From Mycolicibacterium lacusdiani (GTDB lineage: Bacteria > Actinomycetota > Actinomycetes > Mycobacteriales > Mycobacteriaceae): a stretch of 64,000 bases of DNA. Shown one piece after another: positions 27,001-36,356 of this stretch; the stretch's first letter is position 1, and every line of letters starts with the position of its first letter. The notes beneath the pieces were generated by a model that did not search any database, was not told the DNA's origin, and saw only the letters and a program-made list of their open reading frames with translations. Made by a program: the position numbers and the translations under genes. The stretch spans positions 62,001 to 126,000 of the forward strand of contig NZ_JAKCFC010000014.1 in assembly GCF_021916785.1 (NCBI RefSeq), written 5' to 3'.

Positions 27001-27699
27001 TCACGCCAGCTGCGGGTACACCCCGGCGACACCGTTCGACAACTGCGCCCGAACGTGACGGCTGACGTCGTCGGCGAGTACTTCGTGGTCGCCCGCGGCG
27101 ACGCCGTCGAGCGCCAGCGCCACCACCGCGGCGGGATCGGACTTCGGCACGTCGCTGTCCTTCATCATGTCGGTGTCCATGGCGCCGACGTGCAGTGCCG
27201 TCACGGCGATCCCGCGTTCGGCGAGTTGCAGCCGCAGGGCATTGGTCATGGACCAGGCGGCCGCCTTCGATGCGCAATAGCCACCCGCCATCGGCAGACT
27301 CAGCCAGGACAGCACGGACAGCACGTTCAGCATCGCCCCGCCACCGTTGCGCTCGATCACCGGAACGAACGCCCGTGTCACCGAGAGGGTTCCGAAGTAG
27401 TTGGTGTCCATCTCGCGGCGGACGTCGTCGAGGTCGCCGGTCAGTAGGTCTGCGCCCAGCGAGATGCCGGCGTTGTTGATCAGCAGCGTGACGTCACCGG
27501 CCGCCTCCGCGGCGGCCGATACCGACCCGGGATCGGCGACGTCGATGGTCACCGGGATCGCACCGGCCAGGTCGACGCCGTCGGCGTTGCGGGCGCCGGC
27601 GTAGACGCGCGCCCCGCGTTGCAGGAGCTGTTCGGCGAAGTGTCTGCCGAGCCCACGGTTGGCTCCGGTGACCAGTGCAGTGCAGGAAGAGAGGTCCAT
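27001..27699 (-). CDS. Short-chain dehydrogenase/reductase
   Basis: This 232-residue classical SDR has the cofactor motif TGANRGLG near the N-terminus, DVAD, NNAG, the catalytic Ser in NVLSVLSWLS, and the YCASK active site. The substrate is unknown. Arg next to the Gly motif and an Arg after GA suggest NADP(H). It is convergent with nmtR (10-bp gap). Confidence 0.85.
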   Translation of the reverse strand: MDLSSCTALVTGANRGLGRHFAEQLLQRGARVYAGARNADGVDLAGAIPVTIDVADPGSVSAAAEAAGDVTLLINNAGISLGADLLTGDLDDVRREMDTNYFGTLSVTRAFVPVIERNGGGAMLNVLSVLSWLSLPMAGGYCASKAAAWSMTNALRLQLAERGIAVTALHVGAMDTDMMKDSDVPKSDPAAVVALALDGVAAGDHEVLADDVSRHVRAQLSNGVAGVYPQLA

Positions 27700-27847
27700 G
27701 CATTCATCCTGCGTCAGTTCACGTCGTCATGGGTGGTCGACGACGGAATCATCCAGCAGACGAGGAACGGTCCGCTGCCCGCGACTCTCGCCGCGGTCAG
27801 CGAACCGTTCCACCGTCGTCACGCCATCAGGTCAATGACGTTGCGCA

Positions 27848-30796
27848 TCACCATCTTCCGCCAGCCGGCGCAGTGGCCGGCGGCGGCGTCGGGCCGCCGG
27901 GAGCAGCCGGGCCTGCGGGGGCCGACCAGTCCGGCGACGTGCAGATCATGTCCGTGGGCATGGTGATCTGCGTGGGAAGCGGAATGCCCAGCCCGCTGAC
28001 CGCAGGCAGGTTCAGTGCGGGCAGCGCGAACAGCCCACCCTGCCCCGGCACGATTGCCGGCTGCGGCACGTACTGCGTGGCCAGGGCCGCAGCACCGGTG
28101 AGCGGCGCGATGACCTGCGCGGGGATCGGCTGTACGGCAGCCATCGGCGCAAGGACACCAGTGGACGCAGCGGCGGGGACGCCGGCGGCCTGGGTCACGA
28201 CGGCCGGCGCGCCTGCTCCGGCAGCACCGCCACCACCTGCTGCGCCGCCACCCCCACCTGCTGCACCACCACCTGCTGCTGCGCCTCCGGCTCCGGCTGC
28301 GCCCCCGGCTCCGGCTCCGGCTGCGCCACCTGCTGCGCCGCCACCTGCACCCGCACCACCGGCACCGCCGCCTGCACCCGCACCACCGGCACCGCCGCCT
28401 GCACCTGCGCCACCACCGGCTCCGCCGCCTCCGGCGCCGCCTGCGCCTGCGCCTGCTCCGCCACCACCGGCACCCGCAGCGCCTCCGCCGCCAGCGCCAC
28501 CACCTGCGCCACCCGCGCCCCCGCCTGCGCCGGGAGCGGCAGCAGCGGCAGCGTCGACGACCGGCGCCACCTCAGGACCCGCTATGGGTGCCCCTACAGC
28601 CGCTAGCTGGTCTACGGCAGCACCCTGGCCACCGTCGATCCCAACGTGACCCCCGGGTAGGCCGGCACCTTCGCCGCCACCGACGCCTTGGCCGCCACCG
28701 ACGCCCGCGGCCTGCTCGGCTGCCGCACGGGCAGCATTCTGGTCGAGCTGCGCACGTGCGGCTGCATCGTCAATGGCCGCTTGCGGCAGCACTTCTGGTC
28801 CACCAGTTACGCCGGCAGCGGGCGCGCCTCCGCCACCTGCCGCCGGAGCACCCGCACCTCCGCCCCCGGGGAGTCCCGCTGCCTCGGGTAGGCCGCCACC
28901 ACCGGCCGCGGGCGCACCGCCGCCGCCGCCTGCAGGGACGCCACCACCACCGGCCGCCGGGACACCGCCACCGCCGGCGGCAGGCACACCGCCGCCACCG
29001 GCCACGGGCGCACCGCCACCGCCCGCGACGGGCACACCGGCACCGCCGGCTGCCGGCGCGCCGCCACCGCCTGCGACGGGAATGCCTCCGGCAGCGTCGA
29101 TTGCCGCGGGGGCCGCTGTTGCTGCGGCAGTGTCGATCGTGCCCACCACGGGAGCCCCGGCCGCTGCACCGCCTGCACTAGCCGCACCCGCACCACCCGC
29201 GGCCGCGGCACCGCCGCCGGCCGTAGCAGCGGAACCACCGGATGCGCCCGCACCGGGAATGGCGCCGAGCGCTGCGGACGGCAGGCCAAGGGGCACCGTT
29301 CCTGCCGAAGGGGGCGTCACGATCGGAACGCTGACGCCTGGAACGCCCACTCCGGGAATCCCTGCCGTCACCGCTCCCGGCGCACCGGCAACGACTGGGG
29401 CTGCGGCAGGCGCACCGCCCACCACGGCACCCGAGTTCTCGATCGTGGCGGCGGCAGGAACCTCAACGGCTGCCGGCACTCCCACCTCGACCGCGCCCGT
29501 GGCTGGCGCGCCGCCCACGACGCCCCCGCCGCCCGGTGCCGCGATTGCGGCAGCGTCCAGGACCGGCGCGGCCACGGCACCTGCGTCTGCGACCGGCGCC
29601 GCAACGGCGGCGGCATCGACCACGGGCGCGGCTACCGCACCTGCGTCAGCGGCGGGCACGGCTACCGCTCCGCCATCGACTACCGGCGCACCGCCACCGA
29701 CGGGAGCACCACCACCAACCGGTGCGCCACCACCGACCGGAGCGCCACCGCCCACCGGAGCACCGCCACCAATGGGCGCGGCCGCCGGAATCACCTCACC
29801 AACCGGAGCACCACCACCAACCGGGGCTCCGCCACCAACCGGAGCACCGCCACCAACAGGAGCACCACCGCCGACCGGGGCGCCGCCACCGACCGGAGCT
29901 GCCGCCGGAATCGCCTCTCCGACAGGGGCTCCCACGCCCGCTGCAGTGTCGATCGGCGCGCCTGCACCGGTACCGGCCGCGTCGACGAGTTGTCCCACAT
30001 CAGCACCACCGCCGCCGACACCTGCACCACCGCCTGCGCCTGCGCCGCCACCCGCTCCTGCACCGCCGCCATCGCCGACGACACCGGCGCTGGCGTCAAC
30101 CGCGCCCAGAGGTGCCGCCGCGCCCGCGTCGCCACCGACGACACCCGATGCGGTCTGCAGTGCGGCCGCATCCGCTCCACCGAGACCACCGGCACCGCCA
30201 CCTCCGCCTGCACCAGCCGCACCGCCGCCTGCACCACCACCGGCTGCTCCACCGCCACCACCTGCGGCTCCGCCACCACCGGCGCCCGCTCCACCACCAG
30301 CTCCGGCGCCACCACCGGCAGCTCCGCCACCAGCTCCGCCGGCACCACCGGCCGCGCCCGCACCACCAGCTCCTCCACCACCACCGGCAGCTCCGCCACC
30401 AGCAGCGCCGCCACCAGCGCCCGCACCGCCACCGGTCGCGCCCGCACCACCACCGGCCGCGCCCGCACCACCAGCTCCTCCACCACCACCCGCAGCAGCG
30501 CCGCCAGCTCCCGTCCCACCACTAACGGCCGCGGCGTTCGTCGCCGGCGGGATCACTACCGGCGTGGCCGGCGCGCCTGCGCCGGTCAAGGCTGACGCGG
30601 CACTCTGAAGGGTCTGGGGAACGCCGGCCGGCGTCGATGTGAACTGCTGGAACATGTTCGAGCAGGGCACACCTCCGCTACCCGCTGATTGGTGAGCCGG
30701 CTCAGCCGTGCTCACCGCGCTCGGCAAGATCATTGGCCAGCACATTGCCGTGATTGCCACTGCACTCACGGTGAGGCGCTTGCTCGTCGGTGCCAT
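27848..30796 (-). CDS. Secreted Gly/Ala/Pro/Val repeat protein, 982 aa
   Basis: The ATG at 30794-30796 follows a GGAGG site. The N-terminus MAPTSKRLTVSAVAITAMCW is a signal peptide with likely cleavage near STAEPA. A short ordinary segment with one Cys follows (GGVPCSNMFQQFTS). Then come roughly 800 residues of low complexity: GGA/GAG blocks, two runs of about six GGGAPV units separated by GEVIPAAAPI (about residues 285-380), AADAGAVAAPV-type units, and a GGGGVPAA series (about 570-650). The last 90 residues are ordinary again and hold a second Cys (TDMICTSPDW). The ends look conserved and the middle expanded. It is not a PE_PGRS protein (no PE domain). A cell-surface or secreted role is inferred from the signal peptide only. 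Confidence 0.7.
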   Translation of the reverse strand: MAPTSKRLTVSAVAITAMCWPMILPSAVSTAEPAHQSAGSGGVPCSNMFQQFTSTPAGVPQTLQSAASALTGAGAPATPVVIPPATNAAAVSGGTGAGGAAAGGGGGAGGAGAAGGGAGATGGGAGAGGGAAGGGAAGGGGGAGGAGAAGGAGGAGGGAAGGGAGAGGGAGAGGGGAAGGGGGAAGGGAGGGAAGAGGGGGAGGLGGADAAALQTASGVVGGDAGAAAPLGAVDASAGVVGDGGGAGAGGGAGAGGGAGVGGGGADVGQLVDAAGTGAGAPIDTAAGVGAPVGEAIPAAAPVGGGAPVGGGAPVGGGAPVGGGAPVGGGAPVGEVIPAAAPIGGGAPVGGGAPVGGGAPVGGGAPVGGGAPVVDGGAVAVPAADAGAVAAPVVDAAAVAAPVADAGAVAAPVLDAAAIAAPGGGGVVGGAPATGAVEVGVPAAVEVPAAATIENSGAVVGGAPAAAPVVAGAPGAVTAGIPGVGVPGVSVPIVTPPSAGTVPLGLPSAALGAIPGAGASGGSAATAGGGAAAAGGAGAASAGGAAAGAPVVGTIDTAAATAAPAAIDAAGGIPVAGGGGAPAAGGAGVPVAGGGGAPVAGGGGVPAAGGGGVPAAGGGGVPAGGGGGAPAAGGGGLPEAAGLPGGGGAGAPAAGGGGAPAAGVTGGPEVLPQAAIDDAAARAQLDQNAARAAAEQAAGVGGGQGVGGGEGAGLPGGHVGIDGGQGAAVDQLAAVGAPIAGPEVAPVVDAAAAAAPGAGGGAGGAGGGAGGGGAAGAGGGGAGAGAGGAGGGGAGGGAGAGGGAGGAGAGGGAGGAGAGGGAAGGAAGAGAGGAAGAGGAAAGGGAAGGGGGAAGGGGAAGAGAPAVVTQAAGVPAAASTGVLAPMAAVQPIPAQVIAPLTGAAALATQYVPQPAIVPGQGGLFALPALNLPAVSGLGIPLPTQITMPTDMICTSPDWSAPAGPAAPGGPTPPPATAPAGGRW
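29690..29930 (-). repeat. Tandem 18-bp (GGGAPV) coding repeats
   Basis: The DNA repeats an 18-bp unit encoding GGGAPV in two blocks interrupted by a GE(V/A)IPAAAP unit. The copies differ at synonymous positions, which suggests selection for the peptide rather than very recent slippage. Such tracts can change copy number between strains. Confidence 0.8.
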
Positions 30797-31026
30797 TTGT
30801 CCTCCAGCTCTTCAGACCCTGTGGTCAAGCTGAAGGTAGGACCGGTTTATTTATTTGCACGTTAGACAATATGGGCGTTTATGAATCCGTTGCGAAGGTG
30901 AACCGCGTCCGTGACCGGAGAGGGGAAACCGCAGGTAATTGGGCTGAGTGACGCCACGGACCACCCGTCGCAGGTCCCGAACGGCCCTTCTGCTGTCACC
31001 AACGGGCGCGTCACTACGCTGAGACG
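30797..31026. other. Intergenic region before echA14
   Basis: This 230-bp region lies between the divergent repeat-protein and echA14 starts. It includes an AT-rich stretch around 30843-30885 (TTTATTTATTTGCACG) that could be promoter DNA. No gene, tRNA fragment or direct repeat of the tRNA-Arg 3' end was seen. Confidence 0.4.
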
Positions 31027-31779
31027 ATGCCCGATCTCGTACTGACGCAGGTCGAGGACCGCGTCGCGCTCATCACCGTCAACGACCCGGATCGCCGCAA
31101 CGCAGTCACCGCGGAGAGTTCGGCCCAACTACGCGCCGCCGTCGAAGCCGCCGAGGCGAACACCGAGGTACACGCGGTCATCCTCACCGGGGCGGGCAAG
31201 GCATTTTGTGCCGGCGCCGACCTCACCGCACTCGGTGCCGCGACAGAGGACGGACTGCGCGTGATCTACGACGGTTTCCTCGCCGTCGCGCAATGCACCC
31301 TTCCGACGATCGCCGCAGTCAACGGCGCTGCCGTCGGGGCGGGCCTGAACCTGGCGCTCGCCGCCGACGTCCGGATCGCTGGGTCTGCAGCGATGTTCGA
31401 CCCGAGGTTCCAGAAGTTGGGCATTCACCCCGGCGGCGGTGCGACGTGGATGCTGCAACGCGCAATTGGGCCGCAGGCTGCCCGCGCAGCGCTGCTGTTC
31501 GGCATGCGGTTCGACGCGGAAAGCGCTGTGCGACATGGACTTGCGCTCGAGGTCGCCGACGATCCCGTCGCTGCCGCGCGGGCGCTTGCCGCGGGCCCGG
31601 CGTCGGCGCCGCGCGACGTCGTCCTCGCCACCAAGGCGTCCATGCGGGCTACGGCCAACCCCGGCACCGTCGACCTGGATCAGCACGCGCAGGCAGTCGA
31701 CGTCGAGATCGGCCCACAGGCGCGGTCGATCGAATCGCCGGAGTTCGCAGCGCGTCTGGCCGCCGCCAAGCGCAAGTAG
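31027..31779 (+). CDS. echA14: Enoyl-CoA hydratase EchA14
   Basis: This 250-residue crotonase-family protein (Rv2486 type) has the substrate-binding and oxyanion segments GAGKAFCAGADLTAL and NGAAVGAGLNLALAADVRIA. In the position of the second catalytic Glu it reads FQKLGIHPGGG, where hydratases often have E-x-G. The conserved acid seen in classical hydratases is therefore not obvious, and the activity may differ (isomerase or other crotonase reaction). It is convergent with the leucine operon. Confidence 0.87.
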   Translation: MPDLVLTQVEDRVALITVNDPDRRNAVTAESSAQLRAAVEAAEANTEVHAVILTGAGKAFCAGADLTALGAATEDGLRVIYDGFLAVAQCTLPTIAAVNGAAVGAGLNLALAADVRIAGSAAMFDPRFQKLGIHPGGGATWMLQRAIGPQAARAALLFGMRFDAESAVRHGLALEVADDPVAAARALAAGPASAPRDVVLATKASMRATANPGTVDLDQHAQAVDVEIGPQARSIESPEFAARLAAAKRK

Positions 31780-31832
31780 GCGATTCGTGGAGTGAGACCT
31801 GCGCTCAGCGCGGGTGATACTCCACGAATCGC
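31780..31832. terminator. Bidirectional hairpin between echA14 and citE
   Basis: Perfect 14-bp arms GCGATTCGTGGAGT (31780-31793) and ACTCCACGAATCGC (31819-31832) enclose 25 nt. It sits exactly between two convergent genes, so it can end both transcripts. There is no U-tract, as is usual for mycobacterial terminators. Confidence 0.75.
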
Positions 31833-31837
31833 TCGAC

Positions 31838-32641
31838 TCAGGGGGCCAACGCGACGATTCGCTCGGCCCGTCGCAGCACGGGGGCGTCCACCATCAGGCC
31901 CTCGTACTGGAAGACACCGCGCTGATCGCGTGCCGTGTCCAAGACGCGGCGTGCCCAGTCGATCTGCTCGTCGGTCGGCGTGTACGCCGAGCGAATCACC
32001 GCCACCTGGGTCGGATGGATCGCGACCTTGGCGTCGAAACCCACCGCCACCGCGTCGTCGCTCTCGGCACGGAGACCGTCGAGGTCGGAGATGTCGAGGT
32101 ACACCGAGTCCAGCGCCAACCGGCCGTAGGCCTTGGCCGCGAGCAGGGTCTGCGAGCGGACGTGCTGCGCGACGTCGCGGTACCTGCCGTCGGGCCATCG
32201 GTTCGCGGTGCCGCCGGTGACGGCGAACAGGTCCTCGGCACCCCACATCACCGCGACAGCGTTGTCGATGCGCGCGGTCTCGGTGACGGCGAGAGCGCCC
32301 AACGGGGTCTCGACGAGCACCACGACGTCGAACGGCGCGAGCGAACGTACCTGCTCCGCGGTCTCGGTCTTGGCGAGCATTACGGTCGTGTAATCGGTTT
32401 GCGTGAGGGTCTTCATGTCGAGGGCGTGGTCCGGCGTCGTCACCGGGTTCACCCGCACGACGGTCTTCGCCGGGTCGAGCCGGGTCTCGGCGAGCGCTCT
32501 GCGCGCGGCCTCCCGGTCCTTGGCGGCGACGCCATCCTCGAGGTCGAGGATCACGACGTCGGCCGCCGCCGCGGCCTTCTCGAACCGCTCCGGGCGGTCG
32601 GCAGGACAGAACAGCCAGCCTGGTCCGTTGGTGCCGAGCAT
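31838..32641 (-). CDS. citE: CitE-like beta-hydroxyacyl-CoA lyase (Rv2498c type)
   Basis: This 267-residue TIM-barrel protein of the HpcH/HpaI-CitE family has DVVILDLEDGV (Mg-binding acid), VRVNPVTTP, VLVETPLGA and WGAEDLFAV. Rv2498c has been described as a beta-hydroxyacyl-CoA lyase of leucine breakdown, acting on HMG-CoA-type substrates, and the operon here (accD1-accA1-fadE19-maoC-citE) fits that. The ATG overlaps the maoC stop by 1 nt. It is the last gene of the operon. Confidence 0.88.
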   Translation of the reverse strand: MLGTNGPGWLFCPADRPERFEKAAAAADVVILDLEDGVAAKDREAARRALAETRLDPAKTVVRVNPVTTPDHALDMKTLTQTDYTTVMLAKTETAEQVRSLAPFDVVVLVETPLGALAVTETARIDNAVAVMWGAEDLFAVTGGTANRWPDGRYRDVAQHVRSQTLLAAKAYGRLALDSVYLDISDLDGLRAESDDAVAVGFDAKVAIHPTQVAVIRSAYTPTDEQIDWARRVLDTARDQRGVFQYEGLMVDAPVLRRAERIVALAP

Positions 32642-33138
32642 CAGGACTCCTCCGCTGGCCGCTTGCGCACCATGGTCTTTCGCGACGCAGTGGCCACCAC
32701 GTCGCCGTGCTGATTGCGCCCGACGTGGGAGAACGTGACGATGCCCTCACCCGGCCTGCTCTTCGACTCGCGCTTCTCGAGCACCTCGGTCTCGGCGTAG
32801 AGCGTGTCGCCGTGGAACAGCGGCTTGGGGAACGCCACTTCGCCGAAACCCAGGTTGCCGACGATCGTGCCCTGCGTCAGCTGCGCGACCGACAGCCCGA
32901 CCAGCGTGGAGAGCGTGAACATCGAGTTGACCAGCCGCTGGTTGAACGGTGGCAATGCATCGGAGAACGCGGCGTCGAGGTGCAGCGCCTGGGTGTTCAT
33001 CGTCAGCGTGGTGAAGAAGACGTTGTCGGCCTCGGTGATGGTGCGCCCGGGCCTGTGCTGGTACAGCACACCGGTCTCGAACTCCTCGAACCACAACCCC
33101 CGCTGGGTGACAATCCTCTTCTGCGTCTCATCCGTCAT
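32641..33138 (-). CDS. MaoC-like hydratase (Rv2499c type)
   Basis: This 165-residue single-hotdog MaoC-like protein has the hydratase-type segment RTITEADNVFFTTLTMNTQALHLD spread over residues 31-55 (Asp and His of the dyad), then FGEVAFPKPLFHGDTLYAETEVL. It probably hydrates an unsaturated branched-chain acyl-CoA in leucine or isovalerate degradation. It sits between fadE19 and citE with overlapping ends. Confidence 0.87.
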   Translation of the reverse strand: MTDETQKRIVTQRGLWFEEFETGVLYQHRPGRTITEADNVFFTTLTMNTQALHLDAAFSDALPPFNQRLVNSMFTLSTLVGLSVAQLTQGTIVGNLGFGEVAFPKPLFHGDTLYAETEVLEKRESKSRPGEGIVTFSHVGRNQHGDVVATASRKTMVRKRPAEES

Positions 33139-34340
33139 TACAGCCCGGCCTCCCTGGCAATCAGCATCAGCTGCACTTCGGTCGTGCCCTCACCGATCTC
33201 GAGAATCTTGCTGTCGCGGTAGTGCCGCGCCACCGGGTACTCGTTCATGAAGCCGTAGCCGCCGAACACCTGCGTGGCGTCGCGTGCGTTGTCCATGGCG
33301 GCCTCACTGGAGACGAGCTTCGCGACGGCGGCAGCCTTCTTGAAGGGTTTGCCGGACAACATGAGTGCGGCCGCGTCGTAGTAGGCCGCGCGGGCAGCGT
33401 GCGCCCGTGCCTCCATGCGGGCGATCTTGAACGCGATCGCCTGATAGGTCCCGATGGCCGCACCGAAGGCCTGACGCTCCTTGGCGTACCGGACGCATTC
33501 GTCGACGCAACCCTGCGCGGCACCGACCGACAGCGCCGCGATCGCGATGCGGCCCTCGTCGAGGATGCGCAGGAAGTTGGCGTAGCCGCGACCCTGCTCG
33601 CCGAGCAGGTTCTCCTGCGGCACGCGGACGTCGTCGAAGCTCAACGGATGGGTGTCGGAGGCGTTCCAGCCGACCTTGTTGTACGCCGGTTCGGCCGTGA
33701 AGCCCTCGGTGGGCACCGGCACCAGGATCGACGAGATCTCCTTCTTGCCGGGCCGATTTCCCGAGTCGCTCCGCTCCTGCCCTCCGGAACCCTCGCGTTC
33801 ACCGGTGACCGCGGTCACGGTCACCAGCTTGGTGATGTCCGTGCCCGAGTTGGTGATGAACTGCTTGGTGCCGTTGATGACCCAGTGGCCGTCGTCGAGC
33901 TTGGCGGTGGTCTTGGTGGCGCCCGCATCGGAACCGCCGCCTGCCTCGGTGAGGCCGAATGCCCCCAGCGCCTTGCCACTCGCCAGCAGCGGCAGCCACT
34001 CCTGCTTCTGGGCGTCGTTGCCGAAGCGGTACACGGGCATGGCGCCCAGTGACACCCCGGCCTCGAGGGTGATCGCAACGCTCTGATCGACCTTGCCGAG
34101 TTCTTCCAGCGCCAGGCACAGCGCGAAGTAGTCGCCGCCCATGCCGCCGTACTCCTCGGGGAACGGCAGGCCGAACAGACCCATGTCGGCCATGCCGGCC
34201 ACCACCTCGTAGGGGAACGAGTGCTCGGCGTCGTGCTTGGCCGCCACGGGAGCGACGACGCTCTGCGCGAAGTCGCGCACGGTCTTGGCCAGCTGTTCGT
34301 AGTGGTCCGGCAGAGTGCCGGTGGACAGAAAGTCGCTCAT
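33138..34340 (-). CDS. fadE19: Acyl-CoA dehydrogenase FadE19 (isovaleryl-CoA type)
   Basis: This 400-residue FAD-dependent acyl-CoA dehydrogenase carries out the third step of leucine degradation. Marks are AFGLTEAGGGSDAG (FAD/substrate loop), WVINGTKQFITNSG, YANFLRILDEGRIAIAA and the C-terminal RDATQVFGGYGFMNEYPVARHYRD. Between VTAVTG and GKKEIS, about residues 180-196, lies an unusual hydrophilic insert (EREGSGGQERSDSGNRP) encoded by a dispersed DNA repeat that also occurs in the dipeptidase and fas genes here. The insert is in a surface-loop region, so the enzyme is probably still active. ATGA overlap with accA1. Confidence 0.9.
   Translation of the reverse strand: MSDFLSTGTLPDHYEQLAKTVRDFAQSVVAPVAAKHDAEHSFPYEVVAGMADMGLFGLPFPEEYGGMGGDYFALCLALEELGKVDQSVAITLEAGVSLGAMPVYRFGNDAQKQEWLPLLASGKALGAFGLTEAGGGSDAGATKTTAKLDDGHWVINGTKQFITNSGTDITKLVTVTAVTGEREGSGGQERSDSGNRPGKKEISSILVPVPTEGFTAEPAYNKVGWNASDTHPLSFDDVRVPQENLLGEQGRGYANFLRILDEGRIAIAALSVGAAQGCVDECVRYAKERQAFGAAIGTYQAIAFKIARMEARAHAARAAYYDAAALMLSGKPFKKAAAVAKLVSSEAAMDNARDATQVFGGYGFMNEYPVARHYRDSKILEIGEGTTEVQLMLIAREAGL
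33761..33792 (-). repeat. Dispersed short repeat, copy 1 (inside fadE19)
   Basis: The + strand core CCGCTCCTGCCCTCCGGAAC (33771-33790) with its left flank CCGAGTCGCT matches the copies in the dipeptidase gene (47422-47449) and fas (55617-55648). It adds residues read as GSGGQERSDSG in fadE19. Confidence 0.75.
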
Positions 34341-36316
34341 TGTTCGGACTCCTTGTTCGACACGGTGATTCGGGCCAGCGGCTGGCCCACCTTGACTTGG
34401 TCGCCGACGGCGACGAGCAGTTCGACGACGCCGTCCACGGGCGCCGAGAGGGCGTGTTCCATCTTCATGGCCTCGACGGTGACGACGACGTCCCCCGACG
34501 TCACCGAGGCGCCGTCCTCGGCGCCCACCGCGACGACCGATCCTGGCATCGGGCTGACGAGTTCGGCGTCTCCGGCGTGCGCGTCGTCGGGACGGACCGG
34601 CGCCTCGCGGACCTCCTCGACCGCCGTGGTGCGGCCGGCACCGTGCAGCCAGGTGACGTGCTCGGCGGCGGCAACCACGTACTCCGTCCGCAGCCCGTCG
34701 AGGGTGACGGTGAGGTCTCGCCCGGCGAGCGTGGCTGCCAGGGAACGAGATTCACCATCCTCGATCCGGGCGGTACCCGCGGACGGGGTTCCGGTGAGGT
34801 GCACGTGGTCGGTGCGCTCGCCCGCTCGCAAGCGGATCGTCGTCGCGGCGTGAACGCCGGCGCGCCAGCCCGAGGGTAGCGACCACGGGTCGTTGTCGGC
34901 CCCGGCCCAGCGCTGCAGCCAGTGATGGACGGCGGCGGCGATGAGTTCGTCGTCGTCGGCGGGTGATCCGCCGTAGTCGGGCAGGCGGCGGTCGAGCAGC
35001 CCGGTGTCCAACCGTCCCGCCGCCACGTCGGGGTCTGCCAGCAGGAAGCGCAGGAAGTCGACGTTGGTGGCGACCCCGAGTACGGCGGTACCGGCCAGGG
35101 CGCGGTCCAACGCCCGCAGGGCGCCTTCCCGGTCGCCGGCATGGGCGATGACCTTCGCCAGCATCGGGTCGTAGTCACTGCCGACGACGGTGCCCACTCG
35201 GATGCCTGAATCGTTGCGTGCGAGCGGGCTTTCGACGACGTCGAGTACCGTGCCGCCCGTGGGCAGAAAGTCCCGTGCCGGATCCTCGGCGTAGACGCGC
35301 GCCTCGATGGCGTGGCCCGAGAGCACGACGTCGTCCTGCTCGAGCGTCAGCTGCTCCCCCGCCGCGATGCGAACCTGGAGTTCCACGAGATCGGTGCCGG
35401 TGACCAGTTCGGTGACCGGGTGCTCGACCTGCAGGCGGGTGTTCATCTCCATGAAGAAGAACTCGTCGGGCTGGTCGGCCGAAACGATGAATTCGACCGT
35501 ACCGGCACCGGTGTAGTCGACGCTGCGCGCGGTGTCGCACGCCGCCGCCCCGATGCGCGCCCGCGTCGCCGAGTCGAGCAGCGGTGAGGGCGCCTCCTCG
35601 ATCACCTTCTGGTGACGGCGCTGCAGGCTGCACTCGCGCTCCCCGAAGTGCACGACGTTGCCGTGGCCGTCGGCGACCACCTGCACCTCGATGTGCCTGG
35701 GATTCAACACGAAGCGTTCGATGAACAGCGTGTCGTCGCCGAAGGCCGCGGCGGCCTCGCGGCGTGCGGAGATCAACGCGGCAGGAAGGTCGGCGGCCGC
35801 ATGCACCACTCGCATCCCCTTGCCGCCACCGCCTGCCGACGGCTTGACCAACACGGGGAAGCCGACCTCGCCGACGCCGCCGATCAGGTCGTCGTCGGTG
35901 AGCCCCGGGCGCGAGATGCCCGGCACCACCGGCACGCCGAACGCCGACACCGCCGCCTTGGCGGTGATCTTGTCGCCCATGGTCTGGATGGCGGTGACCG
36001 GTGGGCCGATGAACGCGATGCCCGCGTCCCGCAGCGCCGCAGCGAATTCGGCGTTCTCCGAGAGGAATCCGTATCCGGGGTGGACGGCCTGGGCGCCCGT
36101 GCGGCGCGCGGCATCGACCACTGCGGCGATGTCGAGGTAGCTCTGTCGCGCCGGGGCGGGGCCGATCCGCACCGCGACGTCGGCTTCGGCGACGTGCAGT
36201 GCCCCGGCGTCGGCGTCGCTGAAGACGGCGACCGACCTGATGCCCATCGCGCGCAGGGTGCGAATCACCCGCACGGCGATCTCGCCTCGGTTGGCCACGA
36301 GCACGGTATCGAACAT
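34337..36316 (-). CDS. accA1: Methylcrotonyl-CoA carboxylase biotin-containing alpha subunit AccA1
   Basis: The 659-residue protein combines biotin carboxylase (residues 1-445; MFDTVLVANRGEIAVR, KPSAGGGGKGMR, GERECSLQRRHQK, MNTRLQVEHPVTE) with a C-terminal biotin carboxyl carrier domain bearing the biotinylation motif EAMKMEH (about residue 620). With AccD1 it carboxylates 3-methylcrotonyl-CoA in leucine degradation. The start chosen is MFDTVLV, the family's usual first residues. An in-frame ATG 12 codons upstream (36350-36352, MTLNVFDTRGDA) lies just after the accD1 stop and could be used instead. Confidence 0.92.
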   Translation of the reverse strand: MFDTVLVANRGEIAVRVIRTLRAMGIRSVAVFSDADAGALHVAEADVAVRIGPAPARQSYLDIAAVVDAARRTGAQAVHPGYGFLSENAEFAAALRDAGIAFIGPPVTAIQTMGDKITAKAAVSAFGVPVVPGISRPGLTDDDLIGGVGEVGFPVLVKPSAGGGGKGMRVVHAAADLPAALISARREAAAAFGDDTLFIERFVLNPRHIEVQVVADGHGNVVHFGERECSLQRRHQKVIEEAPSPLLDSATRARIGAAACDTARSVDYTGAGTVEFIVSADQPDEFFFMEMNTRLQVEHPVTELVTGTDLVELQVRIAAGEQLTLEQDDVVLSGHAIEARVYAEDPARDFLPTGGTVLDVVESPLARNDSGIRVGTVVGSDYDPMLAKVIAHAGDREGALRALDRALAGTAVLGVATNVDFLRFLLADPDVAAGRLDTGLLDRRLPDYGGSPADDDELIAAAVHHWLQRWAGADNDPWSLPSGWRAGVHAATTIRLRAGERTDHVHLTGTPSAGTARIEDGESRSLAATLAGRDLTVTLDGLRTEYVVAAAEHVTWLHGAGRTTAVEEVREAPVRPDDAHAGDAELVSPMPGSVVAVGAEDGASVTSGDVVVTVEAMKMEHALSAPVDGVVELLVAVGDQVKVGQPLARITVSNKESEQ

Positions 36317-36356
36317 GGCGTCGCCCCGGGTATCGAACACGTTGAGAGTCATTGCC

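Noticed and set aside
28773..30608. 611-codon Pro/Ala/Thr-rich open frame on the plus strand
   Set aside because: It is antisense to the repeat protein. Open frames on all strands are expected in such GC-rich repeats; its codon third positions are less GC-biased and it lacks a signal peptide and ribosome site.
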